In this document: positions 19,688 through 27,256 of the stretch, one piece after another
Layout of the letters: each line of letters starts with the position of its first letter
Position numbering within the stretch: the stretch's first letter is position 1
Virus record (IMG/VR): IMGVR_UViG_3300032313_000500
Span: 1-64,000 of that record
Origin: a virus
DNA: 64,000 bases
Direction: 5' to 3' (one strand)
The notes under the pieces: generated by a model
Seen by the model: only the letters and a program-made list of their open reading frames with translations
Database searches by the model: none
What the model was told of the DNA's origin: nothing
Program-made: the position numbers and the translations under genes

Positions 19688-20575
19688 TTACGCCACTCTT
19701 GAGCGTTTGTATTTCTTTACAGACATCAGTTCTCTGTCAGTAAATCCTGTTTCAAGTGGAGCGACATTTCTTGGCTCCAAATCTTTAATACCAACAACGT
19801 CGTCATGCATGTTCTGCATTTCCCTAGTTGCTGCCCTGAGAATCAAAAGTTTGAATACAGGTATTGAATCCCCGTCTAATCCAGCCTCGTAAGTAATCGT
19901 TACAGTGTCATCAGCAACAATGTTGAAAATGTCTATTCCGTATCTTCTTACCGTGTAGTTGCTACCAATTGCCTCTGCAAAACCTCCAGAAACATAGGCG
20001 GATAAAGCGCCAGCCTCAACTACAACAACAAACGTATTCGCAGTAACTTCTGTTATTTTTTTATTTAGAACATTGTAACCAATAGGCGTAATTCCAGTAA
20101 CTGTCACATATTGACCAACTGTAAATTTGTGATTAGCAGAAGTAAACGTTATTTTTGTTCCGACCTTTGCCGCTGATGTAACAGTTGCTTCCCTGCTCAC
20201 CGCTTCACCCAGATACGTCGGTGTTGTCCACTGGTTTTGCACCTGAACACTCAACACCCGAGCAACGGGAGAATTTCGCAAATACACCGTTTCTGGAGGC
20301 ATTGCGTAATTCATTGAAGATTGACTTGCGTTTCCATTAGCGGTGTAGAAAGAAGATTCAAGACTGCTTTGATAAAAAAACGAAGACATCGGTATGGCGT
20401 TATGAGTACTTGGAACTTTATATTCCTCAACAAACTCAACTACCTCAATTGGTCTTCTCAGATATGATTCTAATTCGCTTTGAAGGCCAGACAGCACAAT
20501 TTCAGCAGCATCTTGCTGCCTGAGGGACAGGGATATGTCCATGTATGTTACGAGGTCTCGTACTTCAACTAGCAT
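19688..20575 (-). CDS. Head-tail connector (gp6/gp15-like) with inserted beta module
   Basis: A 295-residue protein. The N-terminal 'VEVRDLVTYMDISLSLRQQDAAEIVLSGLQSELESYLRRPIEVVEF' (helical) and the C-terminal 'DDTVTITYEAGLDG' and 'LKLLILRAATREMQNMHDDVVGIK' (across KLLILRA) are typical of DNA-packaging or connector proteins that ring the portal. The parent would be about 220 residues. Residues about 130-203 (HKFTVGQYVTVTGI, NVLNKKITEVTANTFVVVV) form an extra 'hole-filling' Ig-like module found in fibres and in the 59137-59763 protein. The connector therefore probably carries an outward decoration. Confidence 0.65.
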   Translation of the reverse strand: MLVEVRDLVTYMDISLSLRQQDAAEIVLSGLQSELESYLRRPIEVVEFVEEYKVPSTHNAIPMSSFFYQSSLESSFYTANGNASQSSMNYAMPPETVYLRNSPVARVLSVQVQNQWTTPTYLGEAVSREATVTSAAKVGTKITFTSANHKFTVGQYVTVTGITPIGYNVLNKKITEVTANTFVVVVEAGALSAYVSGGFAEAIGSNYTVRRYGIDIFNIVADDTVTITYEAGLDGDSIPVFKLLILRAATREMQNMHDDVVGIKDLEPRNVAPLETGFTDRELMSVKKYKRSRVA

Positions 20576-20600
20576 TGTTTCCCCCTTGGGGACTTATTAA

Positions 20601-20798
20601 CTATCTTCCAGGGCGGCCACGACGGAAAATGGCACGGCCACCTTCTCGTATGATGTCTCCAGGACGCTCGCCACCGACACCGCCTCTGCCGAATCGTCTA
20701 CGACCAGCCTGGACAAGTGAACGGACAAAGCGGCGACCACGACCGGCGCGTTCTGCTCCGAGAGTTCTTCTTAAAAAACCAGTTTTTGGTACGTCCAT
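20601..20798 (-). CDS. Small Arg/Gly-rich basic protein
   Basis: 65 residues, about one third Arg, with RGRR, RRRFGRGG and GRAIFRRGRPGR stretches. A clear AAGGAG ribosome site precedes the ATG, and a TGGTACAAT extended -10 lies about 30 bases upstream. This makes the reading frame credible despite its composition. It could bind nucleic acid or be an internal head component. It opens the transcription unit leading to the connector and tail genes. No family recognised. Confidence 0.5.
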   Translation of the reverse strand: MDVPKTGFLRRTLGAERAGRGRRFVRSLVQAGRRRFGRGGVGGERPGDIIREGGRAIFRRGRPGR

Positions 20799-20829
20799 TG
20801 CTTAACTCCTTGAATTGGGTGCTCGGCAA

Positions 20830-20838
20830 ATTGTACCA
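20830..20838 (-). promoter_or_regulatory. Candidate extended -10 promoter for connector/tail block
   Basis: The minus strand reads TGGTACAAT, an extended -10 (TGn-TACAAT), about 30 bases upstream of the 20601-20798 start. No convincing -35 is visible. A very similar TGGTATAGT is found at 62997-63005 before another gene. Position fits a promoter for the structural block. Confidence 0.35.
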
Positions 20839-20842
20839 TTAA

Positions 20843-21394
20843 TCACCTATCAGCGTTTGGTGGGCGCTCAATGGCGACCTGTATTTCTGTCGCTTTAGGG
20901 TCCGCTTCAACTGGAACCCAAGCACGGGAATAGTTATGTTCAGAAATTTTACGGTGTTTAAGCAGTGAGCCATCAAGCATTAAATGGAATTCATCATGAC
21001 GCATTTGTAAGATTTCTTCAAAATCTTCTTTGCAGTACTTTTTTGACTTAACTAAGTTTCTGATAATGCTTGATACTGGTTTAGCCACAAGATTACCCCG
21101 AGAACGATTCAACCTAAGGTGCATAAATTGAGCATCAAGACTGTCGCATTCAACATAAAGAACAGGACAGTTGTCCCCAACGGTGCTTTTTACGTGCTTG
21201 TTTTTTGTGGCAAGCAAAAGACGTTCGTTCCCGTCAATCACAATATTTGTGTCTTTCTGCACAACTATTGGCAGCATAAAACCCAAATCCATCAAAGACC
21301 TAGAGAGAGCAAGAAGGTCGGGCCGCAGTATGTAAGTTGCCTTAAATGGGGCTACTTGTAAGTCCGAAAATGGCACCATCTCAATATTGTTCAT
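20843..21394 (-). CDS. ParB/Srx-like protein, IbrB-like
   Basis: A 183-residue protein with an N-terminal ParB-nuclease fold. 'MVPFSDLQVAPFKATYILRPDLLALSRSLMDLGFMLPIVVQ' (in pieces) leads to IVIDGNERLLLA, with the G-x-x-R box at residues 55-58. It overlaps by 14 bases the 3' end of the PAPS-reductase-like gene. The pairing of a ParB-like protein with a DUF3440/PAPS-reductase-like protein matches the IbrB-IbrA pair known from prophages and islands. Its biochemical role is unresolved; ParB-fold partners can be CTP-dependent or nucleases. Not a partition protein by context. Confidence 0.7.
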   Translation of the reverse strand: MNNIEMVPFSDLQVAPFKATYILRPDLLALSRSLMDLGFMLPIVVQKDTNIVIDGNERLLLATKNKHVKSTVGDNCPVLYVECDSLDAQFMHLRLNRSRGNLVAKPVSSIIRNLVKSKKYCKEDFEEILQMRHDEFHLMLDGSLLKHRKISEHNYSRAWVPVEADPKATEIQVAIERPPNADR

Positions 21395-22523
21395 TATTTA
21401 ACTCCTGCTCTGCTGCTTTCGCCCTAAGTGTATGCGCTTTTGTTTTTGGTCCCACTGGTGCTGCTGCAGAAACAGTTATTTCATTGAGAATTAAGTTTCT
21501 GATAAGCCAGTTAATCGGGTAGGAGTAAGGGTCCTTGATATGTTTTTTTCTAAAATCTGCCGTGTATGCACGAGCGCGTCGCTTGTCAATCTCATCAAGC
21601 ATGTTTTCATTGATGCAGCGTTTTGCACCTTCAAAACCGTCAACAGCGTAACTCTGAATAAACTTCTCAATATCAAAATCGGGCCACCAACGCCTCTGTG
21701 CGTCAATATTGGGCCATATTTGCCAAAGGGTGTCGTAGAAGCCTGGCTCCGTCATAACGAGGTCACCGATGCGCCTGATAGCCACTGCGTGCAAAGGAAC
21801 GCCAACCCTGGTGTTTGAGCCAGTCATGGCGGCGAGGTCGTAGTACTCACAGTATTCGGCATTATGTTCTTCTGATATGAATTTTAGAACATCATCCATT
21901 TGCCAGTCATAAATAACTTTAGCAAACTTTAGTGGTATTGATTTTTTCATTTTGTAGGGAGAAACTATGTAGTTTTCGTGCACCTTCTGGACAAGGGACC
22001 TGTATCTAACCATTGATTCGTTTGCTCGTACGCCAGTAATAAACGCAATGCTCCCGGTCTTGCCCTGCATTGTGTAGTAATCAATTCCTTCTGGCATTAC
22101 TTGGTCGCCAGGGAGGCCAAAATGTCCAGCGTGAATTGCCCATTCAGGCATTTCCCTAACAAGGCGACCTTCTAGTTTTCTAAACGAATCCCACGAAAGA
22201 ATATTTTCCCTGACTCCTAGAACCCATACTTCTTGTGGGTAAGGAAGGCAGTACCACTCCATGTCAACCCAGTCGTACTGCCTGACTTTGTTTACATAGT
22301 CGTGAACCAGGGGGCTAACCATCTCTTGGTCTCTGAAAATTACTTTTACAGGACCCAGTCCTCGTTCTTCATGAATTTCTTTTGCAAGATACAAAACAGC
22401 AGTTGAGTCTTTTCCGCCGGAAAACTGTACGCATACGGTGTCAAAATTGTCATAGACGTGACGAATCCGCTGACGAGCGGCGTCAACACATGATATGTCT
22501 AGGAACATCCTCTGCTTGGTCAT
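21381..22523 (-). CDS. PAPS reductase / sulfotransferase-like protein, IbrA-like
   Basis: A 380-residue adenine-nucleotide alpha-hydrolase. The PP-loop FSGGKDST at residues 34-41 binds ATP or an adenylate. Later motifs 'FITGVRANESMVRYRSLV', 'VIYDWQMDDVLKFI', 'YYDLAAMTGSNTRVGVPLHA' and 'VAIRRIGDL' match the PAPS-reductase-like (DUF3440) family. Its start overlaps the stop of a 51-residue ORF (TAATG). Paralogous PAPS-reductase enzymes act in sulfur assimilation or in nucleic-acid thiolation. The adjacent ParB-like gene supports an Ibr-type pair. Real substrate unknown; a nucleic-acid or cofactor modification role is inference. Confidence 0.8.
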   Translation of the reverse strand: MTKQRMFLDISCVDAARQRIRHVYDNFDTVCVQFSGGKDSTAVLYLAKEIHEERGLGPVKVIFRDQEMVSPLVHDYVNKVRQYDWVDMEWYCLPYPQEVWVLGVRENILSWDSFRKLEGRLVREMPEWAIHAGHFGLPGDQVMPEGIDYYTMQGKTGSIAFITGVRANESMVRYRSLVQKVHENYIVSPYKMKKSIPLKFAKVIYDWQMDDVLKFISEEHNAEYCEYYDLAAMTGSNTRVGVPLHAVAIRRIGDLVMTEPGFYDTLWQIWPNIDAQRRWWPDFDIEKFIQSYAVDGFEGAKRCINENMLDEIDKRRARAYTADFRKKHIKDPYSYPINWLIRNLILNEITVSAAAPVGPKTKAHTLRAKAAEQELNNEQY

Positions 22524-22678
22524 TAGTATTTCGCAATCTGCGACAACCGTGAAACTTCTGCCCGCAATTCTTCTACTTGACGAAGTAGGGAATCTCGTTG
22601 TTCCGTAACGTCTTGAAGCGTAACGCCAATGACAGTATGTGCTTCATCAATTCGGCTCTTGTATTCATCCGTGCTCAC
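22523..22678 (-). CDS. Small coiled-coil protein (51 residues, GTG start)
   Basis: The frame runs from GTG at 22676-22678 to TAA at 22523-22525, the stop sharing bases with the next gene's ATG (TAATG). A perfect GGAGG lies six bases before the GTG and ends the upstream ParB-like gene. The peptide contains TLQDVTEQRDSLLRQVEELR, a clear heptad-type coiled coil. Strong ribosome site and coupling at both ends make this a real gene. Function unknown; perhaps a partner of the flanking ParB or PAPS-reductase proteins. Confidence 0.7.
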   Translation of the reverse strand: MSTDEYKSRIDEAHTVIGVTLQDVTEQRDSLLRQVEELRAEVSRLSQIAKY

Positions 22679-22679
22679 C

Positions 22680-23471
22680 TCAAACCTCCGTATGCATGTC
22701 AATAAAATCCATTAATTTTTCTGCTGTTGTAGTTCCAGATATTCCTGGGTCATTGCGCAGGTAGCGAACAAAGTCATACCATCTACGCTGTTGGTCTGGG
22801 TTGTCAAAAACAATCGTGTACTGAACCACTGCCTGAGGAGAAGAACCAGGAGAAACAAGAGTGCTACCACTGACGGCAACCTTGTTGTGGTCTACATCAT
22901 TGCCAGCAACAATTCGCCTAACGCCATCTTCGGATTCTTCAATATTTATATTGATTGGCGTACTGGGAGGAGCGATGGGTGCTGGGTTCTGCATTACAGG
23001 AGTGAAGTATGCATCAGCAATAGGGGAAATAATTTCTGATGCAATTTGAGTTTCCTCCATCGCCGCCACCTCAAACTCATCCCAACCAAGCCCCTCAAAT
23101 AGTTCTGGGTATTCTTCGTACAGGTCAATCACAATGTCGTTGAGAAGAGAAGGGTCTGTATGCCCTAATTCCATTGTTCTGTTGTCTGCTAGTGCAAACG
23201 CAATTGCTTCGTCGTTTTCAACCTCCATTTTAACAACGGCAATTTTGCTCCACCCAAGACGTCTCGCTGCCTCCAACTGATGGTTTCCTGCAATCACGGT
23301 AAATGTTCCGTTGTCGTTAGGTCGCGCCACTATTGGCTTCATCTGCCCAAACTCTTCGTAGGAAGCCATGATTGCTTCAATGTTTCCCTTACGAGGATTC
23401 TTCTCCAAAGGGACAAGTGAATCTATATCAACAGCAAGTGATTTCAAATCTTCAGAAATGTCGTTTTTCAT
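22680..23471 (-). CDS. ParB-like nuclease-domain protein
   Basis: A 263-residue protein with a ParB N-terminal fold: 'LVPLEKNPRKGNIEAIMASYEEFGQMKPIV', then VIAGNHQLEAARRLG at residues 59-73 and 'AIAFALADNRTMELGHTD'. The GNHQ box replaces the usual GxxR arginine, as in many phage ParB-like proteins tied to DNA methylases. The linker is Pro-rich, and the C-terminal 'IVFDNPDQQRRWYDFVRYLRN' resembles chromosome-associated ParB/Srx phage proteins. No methylase gene is adjacent here. It overlaps the next gene upstream by four bases. Confidence 0.75.
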   Translation of the reverse strand: MKNDISEDLKSLAVDIDSLVPLEKNPRKGNIEAIMASYEEFGQMKPIVARPNDNGTFTVIAGNHQLEAARRLGWSKIAVVKMEVENDEAIAFALADNRTMELGHTDPSLLNDIVIDLYEEYPELFEGLGWDEFEVAAMEETQIASEIISPIADAYFTPVMQNPAPIAPPSTPININIEESEDGVRRIVAGNDVDHNKVAVSGSTLVSPGSSPQAVVQYTIVFDNPDQQRRWYDFVRYLRNDPGISGTTTAEKLMDFIDMHTEV

Positions 23472-23815
23472 TGTCCTACCTGAACTCTCACGTTAGCGTT
23501 TAGTGTTCGCATGGCATCAATAGAAGTGCGAAGAGAAAGAAGTTTCTCACGCTTGGACTTCAGTAGAGCCTCAGCAATTTTGTAATCAAAGTTTTCGTCA
23601 GCAAGTTTGTAATCTGCCCATGCTTCGCGTTCTTTGATGGAACCTTTTGCCGAAAGATATTCTTTAGCCCAATTGGCTTTGTAGAGGGATTCCTTTTTTG
23701 CAGAATCTTCTGCAAGCGATTCAAATGCTTCTGTTTCTTGTTCCAGCATCTCAAGGAGTCGCATCAACTCGTGTTCAATATCTATCTGACTAATAGGGCT
23801 ATTTCGCGAAATCAT
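23468..23815 (-). CDS. Hypothetical helical protein
   Basis: A 115-residue, almost wholly helical, charged protein (LLEMLEQETEAFESLAEDSAKKE; IAEALLKSKREKLLSLRTSIDAMRTL). It overlaps the RuvC-like gene upstream and the ParB-like gene downstream, so it is in the recombination/replication operon. I recall proteins of this shape near annealing proteins in other phages but cannot name a family. Confidence 0.6.
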   Translation of the reverse strand: MISRNSPISQIDIEHELMRLLEMLEQETEAFESLAEDSAKKESLYKANWAKEYLSAKGSIKEREAWADYKLADENFDYKIAEALLKSKREKLLSLRTSIDAMRTLNANVRVQVGQ

Positions 23816-24347
23816 TTTTCTCCATTAAGTTTTGCATCGGTGACCAATCTATCTTTTCAAAAGCGGAAAGTTGTTCTTTAGTCCATTGATATGCGGATAA
23901 TCCTACTTTAGTCAAAGCCATCTGCTCAAGCACCCATGCATCGCATTCGTCGTTGCCGGAAGCGCCACTAAATATAATTCCAGTCTTTGCCGAGATGGCA
24001 GAGATGACTTCTCCTTTTGATGCGTTTCCCCGTCCAGTTGCAAACTTTGCACGACACGTGGGTGGCACTTCAATAATTGGGATATTGCATTCAAACAATG
24101 TCATCCGAACACATCCACCCAGTTCTCCGATACTGAAAGCCTGTCCACTACGAGAGGCAAAAGAGTAGCCCTCAATCACCACGCAGGAAATTTCGTTTTC
24201 CAAGCACTGATGCAAAACTTCCTTCGTAACGTCAGACAAACGCTCCGCACCTCGTGTCTTGGGGCGAACAACACTAGTTACACCATTCATAGATATTCCT
24301 GTTGAGGTGAGCGATAGGTCAAGACCCATCAGTCTCATCTCTCCCAA
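23799..24347 (-). CDS. RuvC-like Holliday junction resolvase
   Basis: A 182-residue RNase H-fold nuclease. Acidic residues occur in order: D10 in LMGLDLSLTSTG, E in CVVIEGYSFASRSGQAFSIGELGG, and the last pair in GASGNDECDAW. It should resolve branched DNA in recombination or before packaging. Length is typical for phage RuvC. Neighbours are an HNH nuclease, a RecB-like nuclease and a Rad52-like annealing protein, which together look like a recombination toolkit. It overlaps the HNH gene by 13 bases. Confidence 0.85.
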   Translation of the reverse strand: MGEMRLMGLDLSLTSTGISMNGVTSVVRPKTRGAERLSDVTKEVLHQCLENEISCVVIEGYSFASRSGQAFSIGELGGCVRMTLFECNIPIIEVPPTCRAKFATGRGNASKGEVISAISAKTGIIFSGASGNDECDAWVLEQMALTKVGLSAYQWTKEQLSAFEKIDWSPMQNLMEKNDFAK

Positions 24348-24637
24348 CCCCTTTTAGCCAAACCAAGGTCAAAGGCTATTTGTGGATAGTTTCCTATACG
24401 GGTGTGGCATGGTCGGCATACAGCCATCAAGTTATCTTCATCAAGGATTGAGCCACCCTGAGAGCGACGCACTATTTCGTGGATGTCCTGCGAAGAACGG
24501 CGTACATATGTTGCGAGTTCGTCATATTCGGCAAATATTGGGCATGCTTCACATAGGGGTTTTTCGTTGAGAAGTTTCTCCACAAGTGGCCTACGGAGCC
24601 TGTATTCCGCTTCTTTTTTCTTGGACCTATGACGCAC
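24335..24637 (-). CDS. HNH endonuclease
   Basis: A 100-residue HNH nuclease with the zinc pair C29-x2-C32, catalytic-type H53 in DIHEIVRRSQGG, N69 in DEDNLMAVC, and C74-x2-C77-H78. It starts with GTG at 24635-24637. Small HNH proteins are often required with the terminase in HK97-like packaging. It could also be a free-standing nuclease that aids recombination. Its place in an operon with RuvC and the terminase favours a packaging or processing role. Confidence 0.8.
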   Translation of the reverse strand: MRHRSKKKEAEYRLRRPLVEKLLNEKPLCEACPIFAEYDELATYVRRSSQDIHEIVRRSQGGSILDEDNLMAVCRPCHTRIGNYPQIAFDLGLAKRGWER

Positions 24638-24681
24638 GAACAGAGTCTAGTTTATTTCTGACCACCGTACGAGACGAGGAA

Positions 24682-25188
24682 CTATAAATTTCCCTCATTG
24701 ACGTCATCAAACTCCCAACTGCCATTTACTGCAGCCCATAAAGCCCTGTCAATTGATGTTTCTTCAAGGTCATATTCACGTAATAGATTTTTATGCTTGA
24801 TAATTGCGTTCTCAAGAAATGAAGCCCTATCCCAACCATCGGAAGAAACCGCTTCACCAGTTTCAATCATTGTCATGACTTCATCAAGACGACGGTTGAC
24901 ATAAAACTTGAATCTGTCAATTTTTTTTATTCTGTGTTGATATTCGCGAGCCGCTTCAGTAGCGAGTCGTTCACCACTTCTGCCCATTGACAAATACCTC
25001 TCAGCATCAGCATCGGCATCATCTTTAATGCCGTCAATCTGAATGTCAAGGTTTTCAATCAAAAGAAGCAGACCTTCTTTCCATCTTTCCCAGTTTTCAG
25101 GCTGGAGAAGTAATTGCTTCTGAACCAAGGAAAGTTTATTTTTAACATCCTCGGATACAAGTCGTGCGAATACGTCGTCGTTAATCAT
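24682..25188 (-). CDS. Hypothetical helical protein
   Basis: About 168 residues when started at the ATG at 25186-25188, which shares bases with the RecB-like gene's stop (TAATG). An upstream in-frame extension of 15 residues is possible but would overlap the neighbour. The protein is helical and charged (IENLDIQIDGIKDDADADAERY; EYQHRIKKIDRFKFYVNRRLDEVMTMI). The operon context is recombination and nuclease genes. No recognised domain. Confidence 0.55.
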   Translation of the reverse strand: MINDDVFARLVSEDVKNKLSLVQKQLLLQPENWERWKEGLLLLIENLDIQIDGIKDDADADAERYLSMGRSGERLATEAAREYQHRIKKIDRFKFYVNRRLDEVMTMIETGEAVSSDGWDRASFLENAIIKHKNLLREYDLEETSIDRALWAAVNGSWEFDDVNEGNL

Positions 25189-25985
25189 TACCGCCATGCA
25201 GGGCATACCTTTTTGAATGAGCACCAATTGCAAAGGATTGACTTGTTCGGTTCAAACTCACCAGTCTCACACTTTACGTCTATTTTCTTTTTTGTTTCAA
25301 TAACAGTTGATTCAACTTTGTCAAGGTCCTGCTGAGTTACTGCTTGACTAAACTGAACACCATCTTTTAGGTAAAGAAGTTCAACCTTCGTTGCTTTGCC
25401 GACACCAGTTGATTCAAGCAGGTGAGAATAAATTAGTAGTTGAAAAAACTTGTCGCTAATCCAGTTTTTCTTTGGAGTTTTTCCAGTTTTGTAATCCGAG
25501 ATAGTAAATCCTGTCTCGTTTTTATCAAACCTGTCAATGAATCCTTTGATGCGAACTCCGCCGATTTCACCGTTTAGTTCGTGCTCAAGCCCCATTGGGG
25601 ACAGAAGTGTTGGTTCTTCTATCTTCCATAGATTTTGGATACACCACCATGACTTCCATCTGAACATTCGCAGTGCTTCATCTCCACGAACCCAAGGCTT
25701 GACCCTATCGCTCCAGCCGTTTTCCCAAAGTTGGGCTGCTAAGAGTTTCGCTTCGTCCTCAGTCCTATAAGTGCTTTCAACATGATAGAGAGCCTCAAGA
25801 ACATCATGAACAAAGTTACCCATTAGGGTTGCCTCTGTAGGGTCTTCTTGCATCAAGTCAATTTTTGAGTACTTGAATTTGAGTGGGCACTGTTCAAATG
25901 TCCCCATGGAAGAAGGAGAAAGATGAGGTGGAGGATTAAACGTTGTCAATGTCTTCACGCGCCGTTGCGTCAAATGAGAGAACAA
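25188..25985 (-). CDS. Cas4/RecB-like PD-(D/E)XK nuclease with Fe-S cysteines
   Basis: 265 residues. An SPSSMGTFEQCPLKFKY opening (C33) leads to GNFVHDVLEALYH (His motif) and IKGFIDRFDKNETGFTISDYKTGK, the D...DYKTGK nuclease motifs. 'QLLIYSHLL' follows, with C-terminal cysteines C252, C255 and C261 in LCNWCSFKKVCP. The cysteine set with C33 is the four-Cys iron-sulfur signature of Cas4/AddB-type exonucleases. It probably makes single-stranded ends for the Rad52-like protein encoded just upstream. The N-terminus overlaps that gene by 50 bases, so a later GTG/TTG start is possible. Confidence 0.85.
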   Translation of the reverse strand: MFSHLTQRRVKTLTTFNPPPHLSPSSMGTFEQCPLKFKYSKIDLMQEDPTEATLMGNFVHDVLEALYHVESTYRTEDEAKLLAAQLWENGWSDRVKPWVRGDEALRMFRWKSWWCIQNLWKIEEPTLLSPMGLEHELNGEIGGVRIKGFIDRFDKNETGFTISDYKTGKTPKKNWISDKFFQLLIYSHLLESTGVGKATKVELLYLKDGVQFSQAVTQQDLDKVESTVIETKKKIDVKCETGEFEPNKSILCNWCSFKKVCPAWR

Positions 25986-26709
25986 GACAATGCTCCAAGA
26001 GGGCAGTTAAGTCCTCCTGAGTGGCAGTTGCCTTTGTCGGCTTGGGGCGACCGTTTGAGTACTTTTCCCAAAATGCACCAAGTCGTGTTTTGTGTTCTGG
26101 AGACAAGGACTTTGAAAGACTCACAAAATTTATCCACAGTTCTTCAATAACTGGGTCAATAGTGGGCTCGGGAATTGCATCAACTGCCTCCATTGCTTCT
26201 TCGGTGCGAGCAAGATAAAGACCCACACCAAGTGCCTGAGCGGCTTTTTTAAGTGCATCAGAAACCGCACCCTTGAATTCGTCACCCAAGTCAACAATGT
26301 CGCCGTTTTTTGTGCGCTTAATCTTTTGACCACCAAAACCATCTTTGGTAACGCTAGTGAACCTGTCGGTTCCGTAAACATTCAAACGAACATGAGCAAC
26401 AATAAATTCTGGGTCAAGAGCATCTCGTTCGCACTTGATGATTTCGTATGACCAACCGTCAAATCCAAGAACCTTATTGAGTCGTGAGATTACTTCGCTC
26501 ACTGGAATGTAGGTAAGAGAAGTTCCGCCTTTTTTGAGTTGGCGTTCAACTTCTTTCGGGAATGCTTCATTCAGGGATACTTGAATACTGTTTCTCTCAG
26601 CAACTGCTTTTAGGCGCATTTCCTCTTGGCGACGTGTCCACATCTCTTCATTGTTCATGTTTTCTACAACCTCAGTCTCTTCTGCTGAGTCAATTTTTTT
26701 AGTAGCCAT
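25936..26709 (-). CDS. Rad52/Rad22-like single-strand annealing protein
   Basis: A 257-residue protein. The core at about residues 45-165 has LTYIPVSEVISRLNKVLGFDGW, 'AHVRLNVYGTDRFTSVTKDGFGG' and 'GDEFKGAVSDALKKAAQALGVGLYL', which define the Rad52 family of phage annealing proteins. The C-terminal third is variable and Thr/Glu-rich. It pairs complementary single strands during phage recombination and repair. A Cas4-like exonuclease follows with an overlapping frame, the common exonuclease-plus-annealase pair. Confidence 0.88.
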   Translation of the reverse strand: MATKKIDSAEETEVVENMNNEEMWTRRQEEMRLKAVAERNSIQVSLNEAFPKEVERQLKKGGTSLTYIPVSEVISRLNKVLGFDGWSYEIIKCERDALDPEFIVAHVRLNVYGTDRFTSVTKDGFGGQKIKRTKNGDIVDLGDEFKGAVSDALKKAAQALGVGLYLARTEEAMEAVDAIPEPTIDPVIEELWINFVSLSKSLSPEHKTRLGAFWEKYSNGRPKPTKATATQEDLTALLEHCLVLSFDATAREDIDNV

Positions 26710-26711
26710 TG

Positions 26712-27209
26712 TTATTTTTCACCTTTTGTATAGATAGCGATATTTGTTTTTGGTTCACCAACTTCGCAGTACTGGTCTGCGTTGATGCCCAAGTCGTTTA
26801 GTGCCCCAACCCGCCAATATGAAGGCTGGACATAATCAAGTATCTTATTGACAATTTCTTCAGTTGACAACGTAACTTCGCCAGTATCCATATCAACGGA
26901 AGACTGCTGAAGGCGTTCAAACACTTGCATCATGAGACCCTTACTGTCCCATGACTTACGGGCAGAACCAACCTTGCATTTGATTTCAGCACCGGTGCTG
27001 AGGGTCAATTCCGTCTTCTTTTCAGATTGCATTTTTTCAACCATCTTGGCTGCAAACGAATCGTAAATTAAGGCAATGTCTTTCTTTACATGGTTAAGCA
27101 TTACAAGATGCTCAGACCAAACATCAAGGTCTGCCTCGCTGACGTCTTCGCTATTAAGGAACTTGTCAAGGGTCATAAGCATGATTCGTAAATCTGCTGG
27201 AGTTATCAT
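26712..27209 (-). CDS. Hypothetical protein upstream of the annealing protein
   Basis: A 165-residue protein. The N-terminal half is helical (LMTLDKFLNSEDVSEADLDVWSEHL). The C-terminal half contains 'LTLSTGAEIKCKVGSARKSWDS' and 'ILDYVQPSYWRVGALNDLGINADQYCE'. Proteins with a similar C-terminal 'PSYWRVGALN' region occur beside Rad52-like genes in other phages, as far as I recall. Two bases separate it from the annealing gene. Possibly a recombination mediator, but unproven. Confidence 0.6.
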   Translation of the reverse strand: MITPADLRIMLMTLDKFLNSEDVSEADLDVWSEHLVMLNHVKKDIALIYDSFAAKMVEKMQSEKKTELTLSTGAEIKCKVGSARKSWDSKGLMMQVFERLQQSSVDMDTGEVTLSTEEIVNKILDYVQPSYWRVGALNDLGINADQYCEVGEPKTNIAIYTKGEK

Positions 27210-27221
27210 TTTCTCTCCGTC

Positions 27222-27256
27222 TAGTAGTAAGTACCTGGGGTTAGTAGTAGGTACCT
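27222..27256. repeat. Direct repeat pair downstream of the terminase gene
   Basis: Copies TAGTAGTAAGTACCT (27222-27236) and TAGTAGTAGGTACCT (27242-27256) differ at one base and have a period of 20. They fill the short gap between the terminase stop and the next minus-strand gene. The second copy contains the GGTACC palindrome and overlaps the terminase stop codon. This could be an operator or processing site, or a small duplication. Confidence 0.6.

Noticed and set aside
22680-23471. Plasmid-type partition (ParB) gene suggesting a plasmid-prophage
   Set aside because: No ParA, no centromere-like repeats, and a non-canonical GNHQ box. The context is a recombination operon, as for many phage ParB-like proteins.
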